DNA of 64,000 nucleotides, taken from Musa acuminata AAA Group. Lineage: Eukaryota > Streptophyta > Magnoliopsida > Zingiberales > Musaceae. The stretch's first letter is position 1, and every line of letters starts with the position of its first letter. This document shows positions 13,015 through 23,976 of this stretch, one piece after another. The notes under the pieces were generated by a model. The model had not been told where the DNA came from, ran no database searches, and saw only the letters and a list, made by a program, of their open reading frames with translations. A program made the translations under genes and the position numbers. The stretch is from NCBI RefSeq assembly GCF_036884655.1, contig NC_088345.1:31126501-31190500 (forward strand). The letters run 5' to 3'.

Positions 13015-13617
13015 ATGGCTTTTGTCGGCAATCAAGAGGGTCATTCTATCACTTATCCGCCTATTTTCAATGAGACGAACTACATGTATTGGAAAACTAG
13101 AATGAGAATTTTCTTACTCTCTATAGATTTCGAGTTGTGAAACATTGTTAAAAGCGGTTTTGAGAAGTCTTCCAAACCAATGAACGAATAGAATGATTTG
13201 AAAAAGAAAATTTTCTCCTTGAATGCTAAAGCGATGAATGCTTTATTTTGTGCTCTTGATAAAAATAAATTTAATCGGGTTTCTATATGTGAAACTGTAC
13301 ATGATATTTGGCACACACTCGAAGTCACACACGAAGGCACATGTAGGGTTAAAGAGTTAAAAATTAACCTTTTGGTTTATAGTTATTAGTTGTTTCGCAT
13401 AAAACTAAGCGAGACCTTTGGAGACATGTACACCCATTTTACAGATATCGTTAATGGTTTAAAAGCACTTGGTAAAAGTTTTACTAATTTTGAACTTGTT
13501 AACAAGATATTAAGATTTCTTCTAAAAAGTTGGGATCCTAAAGTAATGGCAATACAAGATGCAAATGACCTAAATAACTTTCCGCTTGAAGAACTGGTCA
13601 TTAATGACCTATCTTAA
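13015..13617 (+). pseudogene. Copia gag (UBN2) pseudogene
   Basis: Starts at an ATG placed as in the copy at 62066 and encodes the YWKTRMRIFL and NALFCALDKNKFNR motifs of the Retrotran_gag_2 family. In-frame stops interrupt it near 13138, 13189 and 13387, after which homology continues to LPLEEL-like residues at about 13600. It is cut there and joined to an oppositely oriented copia pol fragment. No function is expected. Confidence 0.75.
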
Positions 13618-14790
13618 GATCGGGCTTCTTCCCTTTCCATATCTCATATAGTGTAGACACTACCGATTTAGTTGGAACTCTGTTCAAAAGGTAAGCTGCG
13701 GTCTCTAGGGCATATCCCCATAATGAGATGGGTAGGTTAGCGAAACTCATCATGGATCATATTGTGTCTAACAGCATACGATTCCTCCTTTTAGATATAC
13801 CATTGAGCTGAGGTGTATAAGGTATCTATTGGGATAATATCCCATGGTCCTTGAGAAACTAGGTGAACTCTGTACTCAAGTACTCACCTTCTCGATCTGA
13901 TCGAAAAGTCTTGATACTCTTTCCAGTCTAGTTCTTTACTTCATTCTTATACTCTCTGAATTTCTCAAAGGCCTCCGACTTATACTTTATTAAGTACACA
14001 TATCTATACCTTAAGAAATCATCAGTAAAGGTAATGAAGTAGGAGTAACCACCAATGGCATAAGTTGACATGGGTCCACATACATCACTATGTATGAGTT
14101 TTAGCAACTCAATGGCTCTCTATCCAATTCCACTAAATAAAGAGTTGGTCATTTTTCAATGAAGGCAAGGCTATAAATTTAGTGGAGATAATATTTTTGA
14201 TAGAGAGGCGAGATGGACCTTAAGATGGGCAATGGAGAAAAAGTTGCTGTAGTAGCTATTGGCAAGATCCACCAAGCAGATGTAGGGCGATCTTGCCAAT
14301 AGCTACTACAGCAACTTTTTCTCCATTGCCCATCTTAAGGTCCATCTCGCCTCTCTCCAGTCTCCTAGGCTTTGCCAGAACCTGCAACGAATTACATATA
14401 TGATAAGCACTACCGGTATCTAATACCCATGTGTTATCATAAGAGTCTCACAAATGGAGACTAATCATGAATGTACCTGAAGCTTCTCCAAGCTTTTGTT
14501 TTGCCCTCTCTACAAGGTACTCTTTGTAGTTCCTCTTCCAATGCCCATCTTTGCCATAGTGGAAGCATTGGCCTTTGTTCTTTGCCGGGTTTTTCTTAGT
14601 AACATTTGCTTTACCTAGTCTACCCTTGCCCTTGTCCTTCTTAAGGGGCTTTTCTACTTTCTTTTTCTTTTTGGTCTCACTAGTGTAGAGAACTGGCTTC
14701 TCCTTTTTTATAGTGTTCTCTGCCTCCCTCAACTTATTGAGGAGCTCTGAGAGAGTCACCTCATAACTGAGGACAAACAAGTCCAATTGA
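13618..14790 (-). pseudogene. Copia gag-pol pseudogene (zinc knuckle, protease, integrase)
   Basis: In minus-strand order, 14786-14448 has a lysine-rich gag tail with a degenerate CCHC knuckle ([14 protein letters not shown], two cysteines replaced). Next comes a protease active-site motif (VLDTGSAYH, near 14400), then the MDLKMGNGEKV linker, then integrase-core sequence (HSDVCGPM, FRSDREGEY) and WGYALETAAYLLNRVP near 13700. Several in-frame stops and an inverted duplication at 14202-14356 break it. Reverse transcriptase and RNase H are absent. The integrase end is fused to the gag pseudogene at 13617. Confidence 0.8.
14202..14356. repeat. Perfect 68-bp inverted repeat with 19-bp loop
   Basis: Bases 14202-14269 are the exact reverse complement of 14289-14356 by direct reading, separated by 19 bases. 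Both arms encode the same copia linker residues (MDLKMGNGEKVAVVAIGKI), one on each strand, so the structure is an inverted duplication of part of the surrounding pseudogene. Confidence 0.9.
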
Positions 14791-14816
14791 TTGGATTCCC
14801 TTATATCGTTTGAGGA

Positions 14817-15553
14817 CTACAACATAGTGGCCTAGTACGTCTGTAGTCGATGAGTCGAGTAAATTATTATGGAGATAATAATTTACTTACTAAATCAGAA
14901 GGATTTCTGATAGGCATGACTCATGGCTAGCACGATAGTAGACCTAGAGGGTCACACACATATGGTAGGCATTGCGACGAGTAGAGGTTCGGATATGAGA
15001 TATCCGTCAGAGCCCCTATCTTATTGGATATCCAATAAGCCCCTGAATTATTAGATCCTATGGATGTGCTCCAATAAGAGCCAATACCTAATAGAGATCC
15101 ACTAATCTAAGAGGCTCTGGTGGTTGGATGGAGATCCAATACCTAATAAGGTAGGATCCATTGGGGTTAAGTTGATAGGGGACCTCTATAAATAGGAGAA
15201 AACCAAAGGCCTATAAACTAGAGCTTCTTTTGATTGTCATCTCTTATTCTCCTCTCCTCTTCTCCTCCTCAAATAGCAGGCTTAGAGATTTAAGGAGCAT
15301 CGTTGTAGCCCTACTGTGTGGATCATTACTAGAGAGAAGGGCACTTGACTTCCTTCATCCTCTCCTACAGATCTGTAGGGATTTGGGGATATACAATATC
15401 CATAGGTAACATAATCTATCTCACACGTGGCTCTTAAGTTTTGTGGGTTTTTATGCACCAAACTTCGCACAACGATGAACATATCTTTGAGAAATTTTGA
15501 GATTTTATTTTTATATTCTTCCGCTACACATGTGATGCCCCTAAGATTTCCCT
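14817..15553 (+). repeat. Fragment of the LTR family found whole at 41690-43206
   Basis: Matches, in reverse complement, the inner part of the solo LTR at 41690-43206, including the 'gatgagtcgag' phrase, the GGTCACACACATATGGTAGG block and a CTCTATAAATAGGAG TATA box at about 15184. Both ends are truncated; the right end stops a few bases short of the expected TTTCCCAACA terminus. Confidence 0.7.
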
Positions 15554-16548
15554 ATAGCTTTCTCTACCGATCTTCTTTCAACAGGCAAAGATTAACTACA
15601 TTTACAACTCTTTCTCCTTTTTACAAGCTCAGGAGAGAACATTTATAAGTTTCACACCTTTCTTAGAATGAACTCTAAACTCTAAGAGGTGAAGGGAAAC
15701 ACTCAACACTTTTCAAGCTTTTTTAACTCTTTTTCGTCAAGGATTCTTTCCCCCTTTCTACCCTTTTTTTTTTCTTACCCAAGCAGGAAAGAGTGGGGTA
15801 TTTATAGACCCCAAATGTCTTTAAAAATGAAGCTAAAAAAGGTCTCAACCTGGGTTTCCCGGGTCCTGGCGGTACCATCACCTATGTTGGGCAGTACCAC
15901 CGCCTACAGCATTGTCACTAGGCAGTACCACTACCTAGTATGGTGGTACCACCGCTTGACAACATAAGAAAGTGTACTCTTGACTTTTCCAACTCAAATG
16001 CGGTTCCACCTAACCTTAGGTCACTAATGGGCCTTCCACTTAGCCCAAAATAGTCCCAACTCAGGCCCAATGGACCCCTAATTGAGTTAGTAAGGTTCTT
16101 CCCAAAACTAACTCAATTAGATATAAACTAACTCGATCTAGACACATGATTATAATCATGAATCCTATGTTGTCCGGCATATCATTGGTTCATCCAGCAC
16201 TTCGTCCGATTTTTGACACATCGTCCTCTCCTTCGGCGTATTGCTCAATCAGTATATTGACTCTCGCAACTTTCGATCTCCTTGGCGCAATGTTTGATCC
16301 TTTGGCCTAATACCCAAACTTATGGCACAAAGTCCTTTCAGCACGTCGACCATTCATTTGACCCGACGTACAATCTTTTGACATATTTTATTCTGGCCCA
16401 ACATCTAATTCTTCCAACTTTAATAAATTTGTCTTTCCTATTTTAATCAATTTATCTTTCCTAATGGAAGTTAGTCCTATGTCACTCAAAACGTACATCA
16501 TATCATAACTTCATCAATTAATTTTATCATCAAAATATGAGATTCAAC
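15554..16548 (-). repeat. Family-1 LTR fragment
   Basis: Starts abruptly inside the LTR and ends GATTCAACA at 16548. It contains a short dyad array (about 15868-15955), a TATTTATAG box complement at about 15799 and GCCCAA-rich U3 sequence. It is closest to the LTR at 40682. No polypurine tract follows, so it is a truncated solo LTR. Confidence 0.65.
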
Positions 16549-17112
16549 ATTTACAAACAAAATAAGCTCTAGTCACCTAAAAATATTGATTTATTTTATT
16601 ATTATTTTTACATCTAACATATAATAGAGTCTTTTATTATGACTTTCCTTTTTCAAATCTAAATATCTTAAACTTCATGCTACCAACCTCAAATTCATTT
16701 TCATTTTTACTCTTACTGTTGGTGAGCTTTGCCTTATCTTTCTTGCCTGTGATCTCCTAAATCTCCACAATGTCTCTTTCAATTATCATAGCTCTATCAA
16801 CAACATCAACATATATTTTGAATTTTAAAGCTAAAACTTCAATTCTTATAGTTGGTTTTAGCTCTCTTTCAAACCTTTCATCTTTCTATATTTATCATAA
16901 ATCATATAGGTGACAAATCTAGAAAACTTAGTGAATTTAGCTTTATTACTATACTATTGTCAAATTTCCTTCCAACAAATTTAAGGATTTTATCTCGAAA
17001 GAAGATTCTATCAATTGCTAAATAATTTACTAGACCTCAAAATATACTACACAACTAATATATCATATATCATAATAATCTTTAAATTATGCTTTGATAT
17101 CATATCTTACAC
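16549..17112 (-). pseudogene. Ty3-gypsy gag fragment
   Basis: On the minus strand, about 16910-16740 encodes FERELKPTIR and YVDVVDRAMIIERDI, matching the C-terminal part of plant Ty3-gypsy gag (Retrotrans_gag region). Stops and frame breaks follow on either side. A degenerate primer-binding complement (GCTTTGATATCAT) lies at about 17094, next to the putative LTR. Only this end of the element remains. Confidence 0.6.
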
Positions 17113-19090
17113 ACCCTCAAAATAACATTCATAGAAAAAGATTTATTGAGGTGTGAAACATTCATAGATAAAGATTTATTGAAGTCTTAAATCGAAAAAA
17201 TTTTAACCATCCAAAATCAAATTTGAGGATCCATAACATAGAATTGAGGATACCAAAAGCATTTAATATTTATTCGCACACTATAAATCTAAAAGCTAAC
17301 TTAAAAGATTCTTAACAATCACTTAAAAATTTTATATAAAAGCAAGGTGAGATATAAAATCTTAGCAAGTAACTATCATATACATGACATAAGAGATGAC
17401 AAATCATGACATATGGATCTAAATGCAAAACAAGAACTCAATAGTCATACTTAGCATTTCACATAATTCATACTTAACAGAGGAGTAAAAAGTAACATAC
17501 AAGTAAATCAATATTAAAGGCCATGAGTTCAAGAGTCATAGTTGTCATTTCATTTGATTTGTTTATAATAAAGGAGGAAAGAGTAACATATAAGAAAATC
17601 AAGATCAAAATATAAAGCATGAGCTCAAGAGTCATATTTGATATTTCATGCAATTCATTCATATCAAGATAGCATATAGCAACACATAAGTATATCTTTT
17701 GGTCTCATATCAAAGGAATATTAATGGTCTAGTAGAATCATAATATAATATAATTTTATCTATTTCTAGATGACCACATAACATAAATCTCCCATGTCTA
17801 AATGAGTATCATAGGCTCTACCACAAAACATAATTCACTTTTTATTTTTGACAAAAAGACCAAAGCATCCCACAAATACTAGAGTATAAATGAGAAAAGT
17901 AGAAATATATCAAAAGTATATATAAAATAATAAAAACATACATACGTATGTATAATGCAGTATTAAAGCTAACATACCCGTATGCATAACTCATTCAATT
18001 ATAACAAGAATCTCGAACAAATAAAAGAGTTTAAAGTGGCAAGATGAAATTTATTGGATGGAGGATGTTAGTTGAAATCAAATTATGAAAGGTAGAAGTA
18101 AGAATTATGTAAGCTTGGGAATAATCTATTATGGTAGAATTTGTTGGATACGTTACAGTCGACACCCAGACAGATAATTAAGCTCTAAATTATTCTAGTA
18201 AATTGGTGCTAGAAGCATATGCAAATCTACTTTCCAATCAAATAAGTTTTATGCAATTCTTAGTTGCCGCAGAAAGTTATAAGCAATCTAATGCAAACAG
18301 GTTAGATCATTTTATCTTTGTTTAGTAGAAATTATGAGATCAATTGAAAAAAATATTTTAATAGAAATTTATGCTTTAAATCATTCAAATAAGCTATTGA
18401 ATGAAAGATCTAAGAGTTTGTTTCCAACAAAAGAGATTTTGCTTGATTCAGAGTTTTGTATAGAATATTACAGTTAAAACTAAGGTAGGTAGGTTAGATT
18501 TCTCATAATTTTAGAATTTTGGGTTTGCAACTCAATTGAGGTTTGACACTTAGAAACTGACAAAGTTCTTCCAATTATTCATAAATAATAAGTATCTAAA
18601 TATCAAGTTTACTATAGGATTAGAAAGATTGCTTGCCTTAGGGAGTTAATTTTCCAAAGATGTTGTAGGCCTAATTCCTCAAGCCAAACTACACTTTTCT
18701 TCTTCTCCCTCACTTCCTCTCTTCTCTAGTGTAAGACAGAAGGCAACATTAGGTAAGTTTTCTAACTTCTATTCTCTAATTACTTATGTGTAAATGACAC
18801 AATGTTGCAATGTGGCAAGTATGCAACCAAATGACACAATGTGTGAACATATAGCAAGCATTTGGTTGCACTCTCTTTTGTTTGCTAATGCCACATGTAT
18901 TGTCCTTTTTTTTCCACTAACCTATAATTAAATTTTTCATAAATTATATTTAAATACTAGGATCACAATTAGGTCTCTAGTACTAAATTTTTAATATAAA
19001 ATTATTTAACATAAGAAATTTTAAATAATTTTAATATTAAAATAATAAAAAATAGCTATATCACAAATAATTAACATATGAGGATATTAC
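17113..19090 (-). repeat. Putative gypsy LTR
   Basis: Inferred from position: it follows a degenerate primer-binding site, begins near TTACACACCC and ends near GGATATTACA, which are usual ends for plant gypsy LTRs. The content is AT-rich and non-coding; a part resembles 5556-6249. No second LTR was found here to confirm the boundaries. Confidence 0.4.
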
Positions 19091-19510
19091 AAAGGTTGAT
19101 TATATGAGAGTCAAAGGACCTCTAACAAAGATAATAAAAAATTGGACATATTAGAAAAGACCATTGGTATAAAAATAAAAAGTTAAATGTTCTTCTCTAC
19201 TCTCACTACAAAACAAAAGATAATCTTGAGAAAGATTCTTGAAACAAAATTAATCAAATTATTAAGAAAAGAATAATAGTGAAAAGAATGGAGAAAATTT
19301 TTTCTTTATGGCCTTTGATAATGAATATTTGGATATAGTAATCACATGATAAGTGATAAAAGTTTATTTCAATAACTTGATAGTTTGATCTAGTCTATAT
19401 GGTGGATGAGAAATGATAATGAAGTTCAGGTGAAAGAAAAAGGAACAACTATTATGAACACCAAGTATGTTAAAAAATTTATTAATGATGTGGTATTTAT
19501 TCTTATATTA
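19085..19510 (+). pseudogene. Copia gag/protease remnant
   Basis: Plus-strand residues recognisable across stops and frameshifts include SNHMISDKSLFQ (after the protease active site) and VQVKEKGTTIMNTKY...KKFINDVVF, the usual linker that follows the copia protease. Lysine-rich, knuckle-like sequence precedes it. No integrase or RT follows. Confidence 0.6.
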
Positions 19511-19654
19511 AAATAAAATATCATTAGCATTAGATAATTGATGAGAAAAGTTTATTATTCTATTTGTTTTATTTAAAAAATATTTAGTTTATGATTAGAA
19601 ACTAAAAAATTGATAGCATGAGAATGACAAAGAATAAGATGTTTCTTTTATTAT

Positions 19655-20050
19655 TTTCTCTTTGTTTTCTACATGCACTCACTATTATTATTATATCATT
19701 AATATAGCACAAAAGATATGTCTTTTGACATATTATCCAAAGTATTGCTTATGTTTTTCTATATACTTTTTGAATAAAAATGAAATGAATGCATTGTCAA
19801 ATATGATATTTGAGCTTTTGTTTCTCATTTATTCTCTTGATATGCTCCTAAATATTTTATATACTATTTATATGCTCTTAAATATTTTTTAAACCATTGA
19901 TATGTGCCTAAATGTTTCTTACACCATTGATATACACCTAAATTTTTCTTACACCACTGATATATGCCTAAATATTTTTATCCCATTGATATGTATTTAA
20001 ATATTTCTTATGTCATTGATGTGCTCCTAAATACTCTTTACTCAAATGTT
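19655..20050. repeat. 30-bp minisatellite, array 1
   Basis: From about 19829, units of 29-30 bp of the form 'ttgatatgctcctaaatatttcttacacca' repeat about seven times with variation. The preceding 19750-19830 (GAAATGAATGC...TTTGAGCTT) matches the lead-in of the array at 63700-64000, so both arrays belong to one family. Confidence 0.7.
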
Positions 20051-22597
20051 ATCAATAAAGTATGTTTTGAATGAAATGACATTTACGATTCTATATCTAA
20101 TTAAATGATATCTATAAATTCTTATATTCTTGTCTTGCATCTTGTATTAAGATCGTATAAACTACCATCTTCCATCATGGATATCTTAGTCATTTGCTGA
20201 GCTTTGTAGCTTATTTCATTATTATATATTTTTTTAAGTTAACTTGTCACTCACTGAAATGTTATGATTACGCTAAGGCATTAGAAAGTGAGAAGATTTT
20301 GGATAAGTTTTTGTTGGTTAATATGTAGTTGTTATATAGTACATTTTGCTTATAATAAAATGTTGTCATAAATATGAATTGATATATCTTATAAAAGTTT
20401 AAAAGACCTCACATGTTTGAAATTTTAGAATGTCAAGTTATAGTTTTATGGCAATTGAAACTTTTGATAAATGATTGATTTTTCTAATTGTGTAAATTCT
20501 ACGCTTGTGGATTTATAAGTGGTGGTTGATGATTTTTTTTGAGTTGGCCTTAGGTTTCATAAATTCACGAGTGATGTGGTGTATAATTATAAATTATAAA
20601 GGTTTTATAGATATGAATGATGTTTGAATAGTATCCTCAAATATTATTTTAAATGGATTATGGATGAATTATAGTATCCTTGAATTAAGATATATTCATA
20701 CATCTTGAATGTGTTAATTCAGAGGGTATGATAGAAATGAAGATCATGTAGCCTCTACTCCTTGGTTTAGAAAAAGACTATCTAAAATAGTCGATGTAAC
20801 TATGATTATTAATGATATATTGTGTAGCATACGAGGTGTTGAAGTACAAGGTGGTGATAAAGTTTTCTATGAATTTACATCTACCAAAAACATAAATAAT
20901 TAGCTACATATTAAATAATAATATTATTATAAATTATTGAGTAATCAAATATATTACTTATTGTAATTTCTTCTTCTATATATTCTTTTTTCACCTCAAA
21001 GTCAAAGGGATTTATGCGATAGTGCCATTCTATTTATATATATAAGTAAATATTATAAATAGGACAAGGGTAAATAACATTTCGAATGTAGGGAATCAAA
21101 ATCATCTACAAAATTTTATGTCAGTATAATGATAGGAAAAAAGAATCTTATGTCACAAGGTTGACATTTGCATTCATGAAGTGTAACATATAAGGTACTC
21201 ATGGATGGGTATGATACTATCAAGTAGGACAAGCACAATACACTTTCAGTTTTCTTGGTCTTAAATAGATAAAGGACATATTTAGATCCATATTATTATA
21301 AAATCAACTCCATGATGCTAATTTAATATGCTAGTTTTTCACGTCAACCAAATTACAAAATATTTTGACTTAATATAGGGCCAAACTATGTAGAGGAACA
21401 AGTATCTCTAAACTAGGTAGTCATTCAACTCTCAAGAGGAACAGCAATATGTTGTGGACCACCTTAACCACACCGAATATACATGATGAAATTTAGAAGC
21501 ATGATCAACCACATTTAAATCGAAAGTTTGCACCCAAAGTTTTGGAGCAACATAACTGCTTTGTTCAACCATTCTTATACAACCATATTTTTACCACTAC
21601 ATCCAAATGCTAACAACCAATCATAGGCAAATTCATGATTCTATGCTATTTTAGAGTCATATATATCATCAACCAATCAAAGTATCTCAAAGTTTACACT
21701 AAAACCCTAGAAGATGATATAAACCCAAGAAGATGTCATCGTCGTGGGTTATCGGAGATCAAAGATCGTTGTTATAGAGGAAGGAAAGCCGCTACCAACG
21801 GTTATAGTCACCACAATCATTGCTTGCTAGAGAGAATTCGTCACTGAAGAACGTCATTGCTTGTTGGAGAGAAATCCATACTAACGAAGCTACTATCGAG
21901 TATGAATCGATGGAAAGGACCTTATTATCACCGCATACACTAATGTTATACTCAATCAATTTAACTTATGAGTTCTCTCCTTTGTCATTTAAGTTATTAG
22001 ATCCGACTCAAAATAAACCCTAACATAATGATAATCATTAAAGCTTGACTCATTTCATTACGATTAAATCCAATCGATCTGAAGCAACCTGGATCAAGGC
22101 GCATTGATCGAATCGAACTAACTCATAATTAGTGGATTGAAACAATCCGATTCAAGGGTATTATCAAACCTTTAAATAATAAGGTATCTCTAAAATTCAA
22201 TTGTGACGATGTCATATGGCAAAAGCCTAATACTAAATATTTTTTATATTCTTTATTTTGAGTCTATTTAAATATTGGGTTATGTTGAAGAGCTTGAATG
22301 TCTCGTTGACATGTTTGAAGGAGGGTAAAAAAGTTAGGTTGACTCAATTGAATGCCTTTGATTCAATTAAATGCTGGTCTAAATGTTATGTTAGGTTAAT
22401 AGGTCCAATTGGAATGTGTTGATTCAATTCGATAGATGGGAAAAAAAAGTGAATTGATGATGATTTTATCGGACTGAAAAAGGAAGGGCCATTTTGTGGG
22501 AAACATCTAAAACATGAGCTTTTGCGAGAAAAACCTAAAAAGATGTGTATTGATCATCAATCAATATTCACCGGTTAGGTATCATTTGGTGGCCATT

Positions 22598-22602
<5 letters not shown>
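20051..22602. other. AT-rich intergenic DNA, no gene recognised
   Basis: No splice-consistent or homologous protein was recognised on either strand. Short open frames at 21635-21847 and 21820-22023 have no recognisable motif. The content is probably old, unrecognisable repeat sequence. Confidence 0.4.

Positions 22603-22666
<64 letters not shown>
22603..22666. repeat. (AT)n microsatellite, about 32 units
   Basis: Uninterrupted AT dinucleotides over about 64 bp. Any reading frame across it (poly Tyr-Ile) is an artefact. Confidence 0.95.
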
Positions 22667-22669
<3 letters not shown>

Positions 22670-22789
22670 TTTTCTAAAAATATTCTATCAATTATAAGAG
22701 GTAGAAAATTCTATCAATTATATATTTTTTTAATATATATATAGTTGTCTAGATTACCTATATAATATTTTGGACACCTTGTCAAAACC

Positions 22790-23290
22790 ACTATAACAAT
22801 TGAAAGAAAACACTATAAATCATCATAATAACCCCTAACCTCAGTCAAAACTATGAAAAAACTTACAAATGTAGTCTTTTAATACTCTATGATCAACGAT
22901 ATCATAAGAAGTGGACGATAATTAAAGTATTTTTTAAAAAATGTACAGTGTTTTGAAATCGCGATACAATATTTTGGACACCTCGAAGAAACATCATAAA
23001 AAATTAAAAAAAAATTTGTAAATCACTATGATGACCCCTAACCTTAGTCAAAACAAACTATAAGCTTACAAATATGCTCTTCTAATACTCGACAAATGAT
23101 ATCGTAAAAGGCAGAAGATCATATAAAATATATTATCTTTTAATATTTATATAAATCACATTAATGACTCCTAACCTTAGCCAAGACAAACTACAAGCTT
23201 ACAAATGTGCTCTTTTAATTCTCTACGGCCAATGATATTATAAGGGACAAACAATCATGTTAATAACAATATCTTTTAAAACTATATAGT
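22790..23290. repeat. Degenerate direct repeats, three copies
   Basis: The block 'atca...aacccctaaccttagtcaaaac' followed by 'aagcttacaaatgtgctcttttaatactct' occurs near 22818, 23023 and 23156. Spacing is uneven (about 205 and 133 bp). Non-coding. Confidence 0.6.
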
Positions 23291-23523
23291 ATTTTTCATA
23301 TAGCTATACATTATCTTTGAATAACACTTGGATGGATCCATAGGGTACACTCTATGGATCGATCCATAAGATGGGTCACAAGTGGGCAAAACAACACAAT
23401 GCAACTTTTAAAGGGATATTTTTGAGATGTTGAAAATAAGGGATGATTGGTTGAGAAAACGAAAAAAAAAGAAAAAGAACTACCTTCTGAAAAGTACCAA
23501 AAAAAAAAAAATTAAAGAAAATC

Positions 23524-23558
<35 letters not shown>
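23524..23558. repeat. (AT)n(AC)n microsatellite
   Basis: About 27 bp of alternating AT passes into four CA units. Confidence 0.9.
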
Positions 23559-23976
23559 TTTTGATCTTATTCATGGATGATCCACGTAATTCAAAAATAC
23601 AGTATCAAGTTACAAATTACCAAAAATATTGTTCTTATTGTTTTCTTTTACTACTTACTATGTATTCTACTTTTACTTTTACAAAAAACGACACAAGCAT
23701 TATTTAAAGAGTAAAACATACCAATCTATATACTAATTTCAAATACAAATTTGCAACAAGAGTTGCAGCCAATTGACAGGGGTCTGTACTCAAAAACTAA
23801 TGTCACTGGCAATGCCAAGTTATAGTATATAAAAGTATTTGCCCTTTGTGATATCTTCTTGTCCAACATACATGTAAAATGTGATCCGAAAACGTCACCC
23901 AGCTGACAAATGTAAAATGCCTCTACATTGGACTACATCAACAATGCCGTTGAATTTACTGCCAGAAGCCATCAGC

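Noticed and set aside
22514..22744. Open frame with a long Tyr-Ile repeat
   Set aside because: It is the translation of an (AT)n microsatellite.
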